Assembly (NCBI RefSeq): GCF_004330295.1
Contig: NZ_SJOJ01000022.1
Location: 1-64,000, forward strand
From: Rahnella victoriana
GTDB lineage: Bacteria; Pseudomonadota; Gammaproteobacteria; Enterobacterales; Enterobacteriaceae
Direction: 5' to 3'
Length of the DNA stretch: 64,000 nucleotides
Shown piece by piece: positions 47,373 to 56,113 of the stretch. Position 1 is the first letter of the stretch, and each line of letters begins with the position of its first letter. The position numbers and the translations under genes were made by a program. The notes under the pieces were generated by a model that worked only from the letters and a program-made list of their open reading frames with translations, was not told where the DNA came from and ran no database searches.

Positions 47373-48548
47373 TCAGGCTCCTTTATCCATGTTTTTACCC
47401 AGCGGGATCGCGTCTTCATTGGCGAAGTTTTCTACAGAGGCGGATTTTTCATAAAAATGCGGTGCCAGCGAAACCAGTCCGCCGGTCTGATAGAACGGAT
47501 CGGCAGGGGTCAGCGGCAGAGAAACGATGCTGCGGGTAATGGCGGATTTATAAATCGCGGCGATCAGCTCCAGTGAACGCTTGCCCTGAATGCCGTCTAT
47601 CAGCGGTGCGGTGCCGGTTTCCAGCGCCGTCAGGAAATTGTCGATCTGACCGGTATGCAGGGTATAGGTCAGTTTGTGGATCGACTGGTAAATGTCTTCC
47701 AGCTGATTCTCGTGATCCGTATCGCGCGCATCGATCGGGAAACCGTTAGGCGCGGAAATGCTGGCGTATTTGTCCCACGGGGCTGAAATTCGGGCTTTCT
47801 CACCCTGAATCACAATCTTCTGATCTTCGCCGTGATGCACCACGGAGGCGGTCAGCTGGGTCAGCGCGCCGGTGTCATATTTGAAAATGGCCGCCGACAG
47901 ATCTTCCACTTCCGCATTATCGTGTGCGGCATTGGTGATCATGGAAACCACTTCGGAAGGGAAGCCGAGCATCCACTGAATAGCGTCGATATGGTGAACG
48001 GCATGGTTGAGGGTGCAGCCACCGGCTTCTTTTTCCCAGGTGCCGCGCCACCATAAATCGTAATAGGAATGCCCGCGCCACCAGAAAGAATCCACCTGCG
48101 CGTGGCACACCTTGCCCGCCTCGCCGGAATCGATCACTTTTTTCAGCCGCCAGAACGCATCGGTAAAACGGTTCTGCGCAATGATAGACAGCGTTTTGCC
48201 GCTCTCGTTTGCCGCGCGGATCATCGCGTCACATTCCTGCAAAGACGCCGCCATCGGCTTTTCGCACAACACATGTTTGCCCGCGTTGAGCGCATTAATG
48301 GAAATTTCCGCATGGACATACGGCGGCGTACAGACGTCAAAAACGTCGATGTCCGCCTGATTGAGGATATCCTCATGGCGGGCGTAGACCTTCGCATTCG
48401 TCAGGCCGTAATGGCGTTTTTTCTCTTCGGCTTTCTCCGGATAAATATCTACCAGCGCAACAATCTGGCAACGGTCAGCAAACTCTAAATATCCCTGAAT
48501 ATGGTTATGGGAAATATTACCCGTACCAATAATTGCTATTTTCAGCAT
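47373..48548 (-). CDS. Gfo/Idh/MocA family oxidoreductase (first in operon)
   Basis: 391 residues from the ATG at 48548 (MLKIAIIGTGNISHNHIQGY), with AGGAG seven bases upstream. It has Rossmann motif IGTGNISHNH, EKP motif HVLCEKPMAASLQEC near residue 93, and GGCTLNHAVHHIDAIQW with the catalytic His near residue 178. It is longer than the third gene product because of a C-terminal extension (SLPLTPADPFYQTGG...). It heads the operon, divergent from a LacI-type regulator 284 bp away. Likely a sugar or glycoside dehydrogenase; substrate unknown. Confidence 0.88.
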   Translation of the reverse strand: MLKIAIIGTGNISHNHIQGYLEFADRCQIVALVDIYPEKAEEKKRHYGLTNAKVYARHEDILNQADIDVFDVCTPPYVHAEISINALNAGKHVLCEKPMAASLQECDAMIRAANESGKTLSIIAQNRFTDAFWRLKKVIDSGEAGKVCHAQVDSFWWRGHSYYDLWWRGTWEKEAGGCTLNHAVHHIDAIQWMLGFPSEVVSMITNAAHDNAEVEDLSAAIFKYDTGALTQLTASVVHHGEDQKIVIQGEKARISAPWDKYASISAPNGFPIDARDTDHENQLEDIYQSIHKLTYTLHTGQIDNFLTALETGTAPLIDGIQGKRSLELIAAIYKSAITRSIVSLPLTPADPFYQTGGLVSLAPHFYEKSASVENFANEDAIPLGKNMDKGA

Positions 48549-48714
48549 TATCTTACTCCTAATATTGAACCGGACAGCGGGCTGATTTACGCCGCACAAA
48601 GGACGTCACCGTATTGAATTATTTAAAGATTCAGCGCGGATAAAACCCTTATTTTTTGTTTCTGAGATTTATATTCTGGAGAGTAGTAACGGATTTTTTT
48701 TCCAACAACCGCTA

Positions 48715-48768
48715 TTTGTGACAGGAATTGCAGTGCCGTTTGCGGGATTTGCTATCATTCTGAATAGC
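48715..48768. promoter_or_regulatory. candidate control region of the dehydrogenase operon
   Basis: TTTGTGACAGGAATTGCAG (48715 region) has one good CRP half-site. Downstream GCTAT / ATAGC (48751-48755 and 48764-48768) flank ATTCTGAAT, a small palindrome that could be the LacI-type operator. Both assignments are weak. Confidence 0.25.
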
Positions 48769-48832
48769 CCATCAATTACAAGCAGTTAAGCGTGGTAATA
48801 AGTCCATCTGCATATGAGGCGTTGATCACAAA

Positions 48833-49894
48833 ATGACGGGAAAATTAAAAATCAGGCAAATTGCCGAGTTAACCGGGCTTTCTCCGAGTACAGTTTCCCG
48901 GGTGCTGGCAGGGAAAGCCAATGTCAGTCCGCAGGCAAAAGAGAAAGTATTTACCCATGCGCGTTCAATGGGTATTTTGCGCGACATTCCGGCCAGCCGG
49001 TTGTTAATGAATTGTCTGCTGATCTGTGCGCCACCGGCCGCTTTCTCCCCGCATGAAGATCGTTATTATTATGAAGTCATTCAGGAAATCACCGCGGAAG
49101 TGGCACGCTTTGATATTCATGTGCGCAGGTGTGCGCTGACCGTGAATGATCCGGACATCGCCGTGTTTATGCAGGCGCTCAGTCAGGGGGATGTCGACGG
49201 GATTATCATCATCGGCATTGATGACGTCATGCTGTACCGGCTGGCGGCGGAATCCAACAAGCCGGTGGTGATGATCAATGCCAAAGACAGCGAAATGCGC
49301 CTCGACTGTGTTTCCGCCGATCACTATTCCATTGGTTACAGCGCCGCCAACTATCTGTTTGTCAGAGGCCATCGTCCGGTTTTATTGTTCACTGACCTGC
49401 GGCGTGAAACCATGATGCAGCGTCTCGACGGCTTTAAACGTGCCTGTCTCGAGCACCATGTGGCATTCGACGAAGCCCTGCATTTGCTGGTCAATCATGG
49501 CAACGGAGGGGAACAGGCGCGGGAAACGATTGAGAAGTATCTCCGGGAACATCAGCGGGCAAACATGCCGTCAGCCATCGTATGCGGAGGCGATCAGATC
49601 GCACAGGCCACCGTAGACGCCCTGACTAAACACGGCTTTAAAGTCCCGGAAGATATTTCCGTGATGAGTATCGATTTCGCGCACGATATGAAAACACCGG
49701 CAGCGGAAAGTTTTACCGCCGTGCATCTGCCCTGCCGCGAACTGGGTATCGAGGCGGTGTATATCCTGCAAAGCCGCCTGATGCGGGCAACGGGAGCGAA
49801 ATTCAACCTGCTGTTACAGGGCAAAAACCACACCGGCCAGTCGGTGGCCGATGTGAAATGGAAACGTAAAGGGCTGTATTCCGCCGCCGGTTAA
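48833..49894 (+). CDS. LacI family transcriptional regulator
   Basis: 353 residues. The N-terminal helix-turn-helix IRQIAELTGLSPSTVSRVLAGKANVS (core AELTGLSPSTVSRVLAGK) covers residues 7-32. The sensor domain has the periplasmic-binding-protein fold (DGIIIIGIDDVMLYRLAAESNKPVVMIN; AIVCGGDQIAQATVDALTKHGFKVPEDISVMSID). Divergent from the dehydrogenase/symporter operon, so very probably its repressor, with a sugar or sugar derivative as inducer. Start context is weak (GAGG 13 bases upstream). Confidence 0.9.
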   Translation: MTGKLKIRQIAELTGLSPSTVSRVLAGKANVSPQAKEKVFTHARSMGILRDIPASRLLMNCLLICAPPAAFSPHEDRYYYEVIQEITAEVARFDIHVRRCALTVNDPDIAVFMQALSQGDVDGIIIIGIDDVMLYRLAAESNKPVVMINAKDSEMRLDCVSADHYSIGYSAANYLFVRGHRPVLLFTDLRRETMMQRLDGFKRACLEHHVAFDEALHLLVNHGNGGEQARETIEKYLREHQRANMPSAIVCGGDQIAQATVDALTKHGFKVPEDISVMSIDFAHDMKTPAAESFTAVHLPCRELGIEAVYILQSRLMRATGAKFNLLLQGKNHTGQSVADVKWKRKGLYSAAG

Positions 49895-49987
49895 GCCACG
49901 CACCCGGGGGCACATTCTCAGCGTCGCGCTGTTTCATCTCCTGCTAGACTTTTGAGTCTTAACCTCAAAAAAGAAGCGGAGATTGCC

Positions 49988-50833
49988 ATGTCAGAACAGT
50001 ATCAGCCACCTGAAGTCTGGACCTGGAATAAAGATGAAGTCAGCAAATTCTCAAACATTAACCGCCCGGTAGCCGGCCCGACACACGAGAAAACGCTGCC
50101 GGTGGGTAAACACCCGCTTCAGCTTTATTCGCTTGGCACGCCAAACGGTCAGAAAGTGACGATCCTGCTGGAAGAGTTGCTGGCGCTGGGCGTCAGCGGT
50201 GCGGAATACGATGCGTTTATCATCCGCATCAACGAAGGCGATCAGTTCTCCAGCGGTTTTGTCGATGTTAACCCGAACTCGAAAATCCCGGCGCTGCTGG
50301 ACAATTCCACCACGCCGCCGATCCGCGTGTTTGAATCCGGCAATATCCTGCTGTATCTGGCGGAAAAATTTGGCAAATTCCTGCCGAAAGATCTCGCCGG
50401 ACGCACAGAAACCCTCAACTGGTTGTTCTGGCTGCAAGGCTCCGCACCCTATCTGGGCGGCGGTTTCGGCCATTTCTATCACTACGCGCCGGTGAAAATC
50501 GAATACGCCATCAACCGTTTCACGATGGAAGCCAAACGTCAGCTCGACGTGCTCGACAGACAACTGGCAGACCATAAATTTATCGCCGGAGAAGAATACA
50601 CCATTGCCGATATTGCCATCTTCACCTGGTACGGCAGTCTGGCGCAGGGCGGCCTGTATGAGTCCGCTAAATTCCTCGATATCGATTCTTATAAGCACTT
50701 CCAGCGCTGGGCAGCGGAAGTGGCGAGCCGTCCGGCGGTCAGACGCGGGCGCATCGTTAACCGCACCTGGGGCGACGAACAGCTGGAAGAGCGCCACGAT
50801 GCTTCAGATTTCGATGGCGTACTGAAATCATAA
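49988..50833 (+). CDS. yghU: glutathione transferase family protein YghU
   Basis: 281 residues from the ATG at 49988 (MSEQYQPPEVWTW), ten bases after GGAG. It matches E. coli YghU (288) through INRPVAGPTHEKTLPVGKHPLQLYSLGTPNGQKV (core GPTHEKTLPVGKHPLQLYSL) and FVDVNPNSKIPALLD...RVFESGNILLYLAEKFG, the GST thioredoxin-fold part. The helical GST C-terminal domain follows. YghU binds two glutathiones and reduces disulfides or organic peroxides. It ends at a strong bidirectional terminator shared with the YghX-like gene. Confidence 0.93.
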   Translation: MSEQYQPPEVWTWNKDEVSKFSNINRPVAGPTHEKTLPVGKHPLQLYSLGTPNGQKVTILLEELLALGVSGAEYDAFIIRINEGDQFSSGFVDVNPNSKIPALLDNSTTPPIRVFESGNILLYLAEKFGKFLPKDLAGRTETLNWLFWLQGSAPYLGGGFGHFYHYAPVKIEYAINRFTMEAKRQLDVLDRQLADHKFIAGEEYTIADIAIFTWYGSLAQGGLYESAKFLDIDSYKHFQRWAAEVASRPAVRRGRIVNRTWGDEQLEERHDASDFDGVLKS

Positions 50834-50850
50834 CCTACGCCTGACACGCA

Positions 50851-50885
50851 AAAAGGGCGGGATCGCAGGATCCCGCCCTTTTTTT
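50851..50885. terminator. bidirectional terminator between yghU and the YghX-like gene
   Basis: A perfect 10-bp core stem GGGCGGGATC / GATCCCGCCC with a four-base loop is flanked by AAAA and TTTTTTT. Serves both convergent genes. Confidence 0.88.
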
Positions 50886-50898
50886 ATCTGCCTGAAAA

Positions 50899-51804
50899 TC
50901 AGGCACTTTCTGTTTGCGGTTCGAGATATTTTTTAAACCAGGCAAGGGTTCTTTCCCACGCCAGTTCGGCGGCCGCTTTGTCATAACGCGGCGTCGAATC
51001 ATTGTGGAAACCGTGGTTCACACCGGGATAAATATGCGCCTCATAGACTTTATTATTGGCCTTCAGAGCCGCCTCATACGCAGGCCAGCCCTCGGTGATC
51101 GGCTTATCCAGCTCCGCGTAATGCAGCAATAACGGTGCTTTAATTTTCGGCACATCTTCCGCTTTCGGCTGACGGCCGTAGAACGGCACCGCCGCCGCCA
51201 GCTCCGGATACGCCACGGCCGCCGCATTCGCCACACCTCCGCCGTAACAGAAACCGGTGATGCCGACTTTGCCGGTCGCCGTCTCGTGGTGCATCAGAAA
51301 TTCCACTGCCGCAAAAAAGTCGTTCATCAGTTTGGTGGGATCAACCTGTTTTTGCAGCTCACGGCCTTTTTCGTCATTGCCCGGATAACCGCCGACCGAA
51401 CTAAGACCGTCCGGTGCCAGCGCAACATATCCGGCTTTCGCCACCCGCCGGGCGACATCTTCGATATAGGGATTCAGCCCGCGATTTTCATGCACCACTA
51501 CCACACCCGGCACTTTACCGGTGGCCTTTGCCGGGCGCACCAGATAGCCTTTTACGCTGCCGTGCCCCTGCGGCGACGGATACTGGATGTATTCCGCCAC
51601 GATGTCCGGGTCGGTAAATTCAACCTGCTCCGCATAGGCATAATTGGGCGTCATCAGCGTGGTCAGCGCGGCGAGAGAAAGTCCACCCGCGACAAATTTC
51701 GCCGAGAGATCGAGAAACTCACGCTTGGTCATTTTGCCGTGTACATAAAAATCAAAATATTCGAGGAGTTCAGGAGGGAAATCTTTAGCTGTCATTCGCG
51801 TCAT
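50899..51804 (-). CDS. yghX: dienelactone hydrolase family protein (YghX-like)
   Basis: 301 residues from the ATG at 51804 ([17 protein letters not shown]), preceded by GGAG at seven bases. The N-terminal part has a hydrophobic stretch ([19 protein letters not shown]) that may be a signal or anchor. The alpha/beta hydrolase core shows nucleophile Cys in [15 protein letters not shown], with Asp in [11 protein letters not shown] and His in [11 protein letters not shown] completing the triad. It matches E. coli YghX, which is disrupted in K-12; here the gene is intact. Substrate unknown. Convergent with yghU. Confidence 0.9.
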   Translation of the reverse strand: MTRMTAKDFPPELLEYFDFYVHGKMTKREFLDLSAKFVAGGLSLAALTTLMTPNYAYAEQVEFTDPDIVAEYIQYPSPQGHGSVKGYLVRPAKATGKVPGVVVVHENRGLNPYIEDVARRVAKAGYVALAPDGLSSVGGYPGNDEKGRELQKQVDPTKLMNDFFAAVEFLMHHETATGKVGITGFCYGGGVANAAAVAYPELAAAVPFYGRQPKAEDVPKIKAPLLLHYAELDKPITEGWPAYEAALKANNKVYEAHIYPGVNHGFHNDSTPRYDKAAAELAWERTLAWFKKYLEPQTESA

Positions 51805-51959
51805 CTTCAGGCTCCGTTCCGTACAAGTGAAGGATAAATAATGGCCTGTTTTTGACGATTTTGTAAGCCGGTGGTGAAATCGGGCACGTTTCTCAGGAAA
51901 GTCCAAAACCTTTTTGCCCCCTGAGGATGCTAAACTGCTGACAGTCAGGAGGAGACATC

Positions 51960-52160
51960 ATGAACAAAACTCTCGCAGGTCTGAGTAAAGAAGAAATGGA
52001 TAAAGTGAGCGCCGGTCTGGCCGCCGGAACGGTGGCGGTGCGTGAGCGCAATCATCTGCCGGTGAATGCGGACGAAGTGGAAATGGAGCAGCCGGAGCAT
52101 CTGCGCGCTTATTTTCGCGAACGTCTGGAACACTACCGCCAGCAGCCCGCTAAAAAATAA
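51960..52160 (+). CDS. DNA polymerase III theta subunit-like protein (HolE homologue)
   Basis: 66 residues with a strong GGAGGAG upstream of the ATG. The pattern [20 protein letters not shown] ... LPVNADEV ... [18 protein letters not shown] follows E. coli HolE (76 residues), notably EMDKV, VA-x-RER/KER, EQPEHLR and FRERL. HolE stabilises the epsilon proofreading subunit of Pol III. This copy ends earlier (QQPAKK), lacking the last dozen HolE residues. It may be the genomic holE or a divergent paralogue; context (between yghX and a LysR gene) does not resemble the usual holE locus. Confidence 0.75.
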   Translation: MNKTLAGLSKEEMDKVSAGLAAGTVAVRERNHLPVNADEVEMEQPEHLRAYFRERLEHYRQQPAKK

Positions 52161-52172
52161 TCCCGCTGCCGC

Positions 52173-53054
52173 TTACTGACGCGTCGCGAAAAAATCCGTG
52201 ATCGCCTGAGTCAGATAACGGGCCGCGTCGCCGGGCTGCATCTGGCTCTGGTGCAGGCTGATACCCACCTCGCCCGGTTCGGGCAATTCATTCAACAGGC
52301 GTACTGCGGCGGGTTTACCGAAATCCGTGCGCACGGTGATGCCTAATCCCGCCGACATCGCCGCCCAGATCCCGCTCAGGCTGCGGCTGGTAAAGGCGAT
52401 CCGCCACGGAATGCCCGCCTTATCCAGCGCCGCCGTCGCCGCACTGCGCATCAGGCATGGCGCTTCGAACACCAGTAATGGCAGTGGTTCACCGCTCTCC
52501 TGATAATGCTTCAGGGCGAAATTTTCAGGGCCAATCCAGCGCAACGGGATCCGGCCGAGCGACTGACTTGACGGAAAGAGCGGCGCGTCATCGCCCTGCC
52601 AGCACACCGCCAGATCGAATTCGTTATGGCGGATACCGTCGAGCAGCTGCTGATTACGGGTGATGCTGGCCGAAACCTGGACCTGCGGGTGCGCGCGGGT
52701 GAATGTCCCGAGGATGGCCGGCAACAGGGTTTCGCCGAAATCCTCCTGCATACCCAGATTCAGGCTGCCGCTGAGCGAGCTGGCCAGCAGCGCGGCACTC
52801 AGTTCGTCATTCAGGCTGAGCAACCGGCGGGCGTAGCTCATCATCACTTCCCCGCGCCCGGTGAGGATCAGATGCCGTCCGGATTTTTGTACCAGCTCCG
52901 TCCCCGCCTGTTGCTCCAGCTTTTTTAATTGTGCGCTGACCGCAGAGGTCGAGCGCCCCAGCCGGTCTGCCGCCAGCACAAAACTGCCCAGTTCAATGCC
53001 GGTGACAAAAGTGCGCAGGGCTTCTGCATCAAAAGTTAAGGGCCGTTTTGCCAC
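52173..53054 (-). CDS. LysR family transcriptional regulator
   Basis: 293 residues. N-terminal winged helix (residues 8-65: ALRTFVTGIELGSFVLAADRLGRSTSAVSAQLKKLEQQAG, core AADRLGRSTSAVSAQLKKLE). The effector domain starts near residue 95 (GSLNLGMQEDFGETLLPAIL). Divergent from a CMD-family gene and a tautomerase gene, which it probably controls. The gap of 105 bp contains TGAT...ATCA symmetry (53089-53115) that could be its site. Effector unknown. Confidence 0.9.
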   Translation of the reverse strand: MAKRPLTFDAEALRTFVTGIELGSFVLAADRLGRSTSAVSAQLKKLEQQAGTELVQKSGRHLILTGRGEVMMSYARRLLSLNDELSAALLASSLSGSLNLGMQEDFGETLLPAILGTFTRAHPQVQVSASITRNQQLLDGIRHNEFDLAVCWQGDDAPLFPSSQSLGRIPLRWIGPENFALKHYQESGEPLPLLVFEAPCLMRSAATAALDKAGIPWRIAFTSRSLSGIWAAMSAGLGITVRTDFGKPAAVRLLNELPEPGEVGISLHQSQMQPGDAARYLTQAITDFFATRQ

Positions 53055-53088
53055 GCTTCATCATCCCGTTTTTATGGATTAACACTGC

Positions 53089-53115
53089 TGATATTTTCGA
53101 TATTTCGGATAATCA
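53089..53115. promoter_or_regulatory. candidate LysR binding site
   Basis: TGAT at 53089-53092 and ATCA at 53112-53115 flank two copies of ATTTTCGAT/ATTTCGGAT. Location in the divergent gap supports a role; the match to T-N11-A is loose. Confidence 0.3.
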
Positions 53116-53159
53116 TAACGTCTTATGCTCCTTTCCACACTGATAAAAAGGAGCCTGAT

Positions 53160-53483
53160 ATGGACAGCAATACTTCCCAGACACTGACACTCGATGCTAT
53201 GGCGCGTCTGACCCCCAAATTCGCCGAAGTGACCGAACAGGTGCTGTTTGGCGATATATGGCAACGCCCCGGGCTGTCGCCCCGAGACCGCAGCCTGATC
53301 ACCGTTGCCGCGCTGATTGCCCTCAACCGCAGTGAACAACTGCCCTTTCATCTGAGCCTTGCGGTTAAAAACGGGGTCACGCAGGCCGGGCTTTCAGAGA
53401 TGATCACTCATCTGGCGTTTTATGCCGGCTGGCCCGCAGCGGCGTCTGCCCTGACCCGTTTTGCCAGCCTGAACGACCAATAA
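53160..53483 (+). CDS. carboxymuconolactone decarboxylase (CMD) family protein
   Basis: 107 residues, helical. LSPRDRSLITVAALIALNRSEQLPFHLSLAVKNGVTQAGLSEMITHLAFYAGWPAA (core GLSPRDRSLITVAALIAL and AFYAGWPAA) is the CMD signature region. There is no CxxC pair, so it is not an AhpD-type peroxidase. CMD proteins act on lactones or as redox enzymes. The gene is 15 bp before the tautomerase gene, so both form a small operon opposite a LysR gene. Confidence 0.86.
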   Translation: MDSNTSQTLTLDAMARLTPKFAEVTEQVLFGDIWQRPGLSPRDRSLITVAALIALNRSEQLPFHLSLAVKNGVTQAGLSEMITHLAFYAGWPAAASALTRFASLNDQ

Positions 53484-53498
53484 CCGGAGGAGTTTACG

Positions 53499-53918
53499 AT
53501 GCCTTTTACCCGCATATCATTGCCTGAACACCGCGCTGAAATCTGGCAGGATCAGATCTCCGCCATTTTACAGGCGGCGCTGGTGCATACTTTTTCCGTG
53601 CCGAAAAATGACTGTTTTCAGCTGTTCGAACCGGTCAGCCGCCGCCGGCGGGTGATCAACCCGACCTATTTAGCGGGCGAAAATGACCGCCGTTCAGACG
53701 ATTTTCTGCTGTTTCACATTACGGCGGGCAAACCGCGTAACTCATATCAGAAACAGGAACTGTACCGTTATCTGGCGGATAAACTGCATGCGGCGCTGGG
53801 CATTTCCCCCGCCGACGTGATGGTGGTGGTGAGTTTCACCCAACCGGAAGACTGGTCATTCAGCCAAGGTGAAATGTTTATGCCAGAAGGGGAAAGACTG
53901 CCCGCAGACAGCCAGTAA
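53499..53918 (+). CDS. tautomerase family protein
   Basis: 139 residues, with GGAGGAG-like context before the ATG. Begins MPFTRISLPEHRAEIWQDQISAILQAAL; Pro2 would be the catalytic base after Met removal. The later part RKNSYQKQELYRYLADKLHAALGISPADVMVVV-like segment is typical of the MIF/4-oxalocrotonate tautomerase superfamily, in a double-length form. Together with CMD and the LysR regulator this points to degradation or detoxification of a small carbonyl compound. Stop codon is 2 bp from the convergent fhlA stop. Confidence 0.83.
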   Translation: MPFTRISLPEHRAEIWQDQISAILQAALVHTFSVPKNDCFQLFEPVSRRRRVINPTYLAGENDRRSDDFLLFHITAGKPRNSYQKQELYRYLADKLHAALGISPADVMVVVSFTQPEDWSFSQGEMFMPEGERLPADSQ

Positions 53919-53920
53919 CA

Positions 53921-56023
53921 TCAATGCGCCGCAATACCCAGTTTTTTCATTCTCGATAACAACGTCGTACGTTTTAACCCAAGCCGCTGCGCCGCACCAC
54001 GCGGCCCGGCGACCACGCCGTTGGTTTCTTTTAACACCTGAAGAATGCGCTCGCGCTCGTCATCCTCACTCATATGCGGTGCGGGCGCCGCGTCCGCCAC
54101 GCAAGGCATGATTACCGGCTGAGACACCGGCATCGGGTAATTCAGCTCCGGCAGTTGCAAATCCAGCACCGTACCGCGCGTCAGCAGCACGGCGCGTTCA
54201 ATGACATTTTCCAGCTCGCGCACATTGCCCGGCCACGGCATACGGCTCAGCAGACGCAGGGTCTCCGCCGGAATACTGTCGATGGTGCGTTTCATGCGTT
54301 TGGCGATTTTGTAGGTAAGGAATTTCACCAGTTGCGGAATATCTTCCGGACGTTCCCGCAGCGGCGGGATCACGATCGGGAACACGTTCAGCCGGTAATA
54401 GAGATCGCTGCGGAATTCTTTATCGGCCACCATCTGGCGTAAATCGCGGTTGGTCGCCGCGATCATCCGCACATCGACCGAAATCAGTTTATTGCCGCCG
54501 ACCCGTTCGAACTCCTGCTCCTGCAAAATACGCAGTAATTTGGGTTGCAGTTCAATGGGGATTTCCCCCACTTCATCAAGGAATAACGTGCCTTTGTCCG
54601 CCAGTTCGAAGCGCCCCATGCGTTGCGCGGTTGCGCCGGTAAAGGAGCCTTTTTCATGGCCGAACAAATCACTTTCCATCAATCCGGCAGGCATGGCGGC
54701 ACAGTTCATTTTCACCATGCGCTGATCGCGGCGATCACCAAGATTATGGATCGCACGGGCGATCAGCTCTTTTCCGGTGCCGGTTTCACCGAGGATCAGT
54801 ACCGAACAGTCGCTTTTCGCCACGATCTCGACCTGTTTCAGCACCGCCGACATACTGGAACTGCGCCCGACAATATCACTGAAATCCGGATTGTTGCTGT
54901 TGATCTGCTCGGTCAGATACAGATTTTCGTGTTGCAGCTTTTCCTTCAGGCTTTTGATTTCCTGATAGGCCAGCGCGTTATCCACGGCGATCGCGATGCG
55001 TTCCGCGATTTGCTGTAACACCCGCAGATTGGCGGAATTAAAATTGTCCGGCTGACATTGCGCCAGTTTCAAAACACCCAGCGTTTTATGGCCGAAACAC
55101 AGCGGCAGGATGCACAGCGTTTTCGTCTGGTCACGCCATAACAACTGGAAAAGCGTGCTCTCATCACTCTCCGGTTCTTCGGCGGGCCGCACGTTGGTCA
55201 GCAGCATTTCGCCGTTTTTCATCACCTGCTGTTCAAGGGAACCGGCCAGCGTCATCCGCGACTGTTCGCGCTCCGCCACATGCGTCTGCACGTAATGGGT
55301 GGCGTAAACACTGGCCTGTTCACTGTCTTTATTCGCATCGCACAGCACAATGCTGATGGCGTTGATATGAAAGAAATGGTGAATGGTTTTGGCAATTTCG
55401 CCCGTCAGTTCATCAAGATCCAGTTTGGAGAGCACCGCGTTGGTGATTTCCACCAGAATGCGGAAATCGTCCCGCTCATGGCGCAGCATGGATTGCTGGA
55501 ACAGCGCATTCTCACGCAGCTGAATTTGTTCCACCGCAATGGCCGCCAGCATACAAAGTTCATACAGGCCATTTTTGTCTTCTTCACTGAACGGCGTCGC
55601 ATGCTGACGGGTAAATTCACAGCCGCCGAGTAAGCCGGAAGTGGCCAGCAACGGCACCAGACAATAATCCGTAAAGACCGGATAAAGGTTAAGGGCCGCC
55701 AGTTGCGGATAGCGAAGATGCAAGGCTTCACTGCGCCAGACCTGCGTTTTCGGATTGCTCAGCAGGGCATGTACCGGTCCGGTCGCCAGCAGGGTTTCGT
55801 CTTCATAACTGACCGGCTGATGGTGCGGATCGATACCGTAAAAGCTGACACGTTCACTGTTTTGATCAAACAACACCAGCGTCACCGCGTCGGCAATACC
55901 GGCCCCCTGAACCACCTGGGTCAGGGTCTCCAGCAGCGACGTCATGGTCTGTTGCAGCAACAGCGTGCGTGTCAGTTCCAGTAATCCTTTATGTTTTGTG
56001 GTGCTCATTGTTGCGCTCTGCAT
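53921..56023 (-). CDS. fhlA: formate hydrogenlyase transcriptional activator FhlA
   Basis: 700 residues from the ATG at 56023; an ATG at 56008 (MSTTKHKGLLEL) is equally possible since neither has a clear Shine-Dalgarno. Two N-terminal GAF-like domains (about 25-170 and 190-350) sense formate. The central AAA+ domain has Walker A GETGTGKEL near residue 415, the sigma-54 contact loop GSFTGA (GAFTGA in E. coli FhlA) and Walker B LFLDEVGEI. The C-terminal Fis-type helix-turn-helix is GPRGAAQRLGLKRTTLLSRMKKLGI. It activates hyc and hyp with sigma-54 RNA polymerase. About 90 bp after hypE, last in the hyp run, as in E. coli. Confidence 0.96.
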   Translation of the reverse strand: MQSATMSTTKHKGLLELTRTLLLQQTMTSLLETLTQVVQGAGIADAVTLVLFDQNSERVSFYGIDPHHQPVSYEDETLLATGPVHALLSNPKTQVWRSEALHLRYPQLAALNLYPVFTDYCLVPLLATSGLLGGCEFTRQHATPFSEEDKNGLYELCMLAAIAVEQIQLRENALFQQSMLRHERDDFRILVEITNAVLSKLDLDELTGEIAKTIHHFFHINAISIVLCDANKDSEQASVYATHYVQTHVAEREQSRMTLAGSLEQQVMKNGEMLLTNVRPAEEPESDESTLFQLLWRDQTKTLCILPLCFGHKTLGVLKLAQCQPDNFNSANLRVLQQIAERIAIAVDNALAYQEIKSLKEKLQHENLYLTEQINSNNPDFSDIVGRSSSMSAVLKQVEIVAKSDCSVLILGETGTGKELIARAIHNLGDRRDQRMVKMNCAAMPAGLMESDLFGHEKGSFTGATAQRMGRFELADKGTLFLDEVGEIPIELQPKLLRILQEQEFERVGGNKLISVDVRMIAATNRDLRQMVADKEFRSDLYYRLNVFPIVIPPLRERPEDIPQLVKFLTYKIAKRMKRTIDSIPAETLRLLSRMPWPGNVRELENVIERAVLLTRGTVLDLQLPELNYPMPVSQPVIMPCVADAAPAPHMSEDDERERILQVLKETNGVVAGPRGAAQRLGLKRTTLLSRMKKLGIAAH

Positions 56024-56113
56024 ACCGTGGGCTCTGGCTCTTGATTTAAAGCGTTCTGAAAAAAACGATTAAGAAAGTTTACGCCTTCGTGACGGCGCGC
56101 TCCCCTGATGAGA

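Noticed and set aside
46171-47454. 427-codon plus-strand reading frame opposite two dehydrogenase genes
   Set aside because: The minus-strand genes have full family motifs and good ribosome sites; the plus-strand frame has none.
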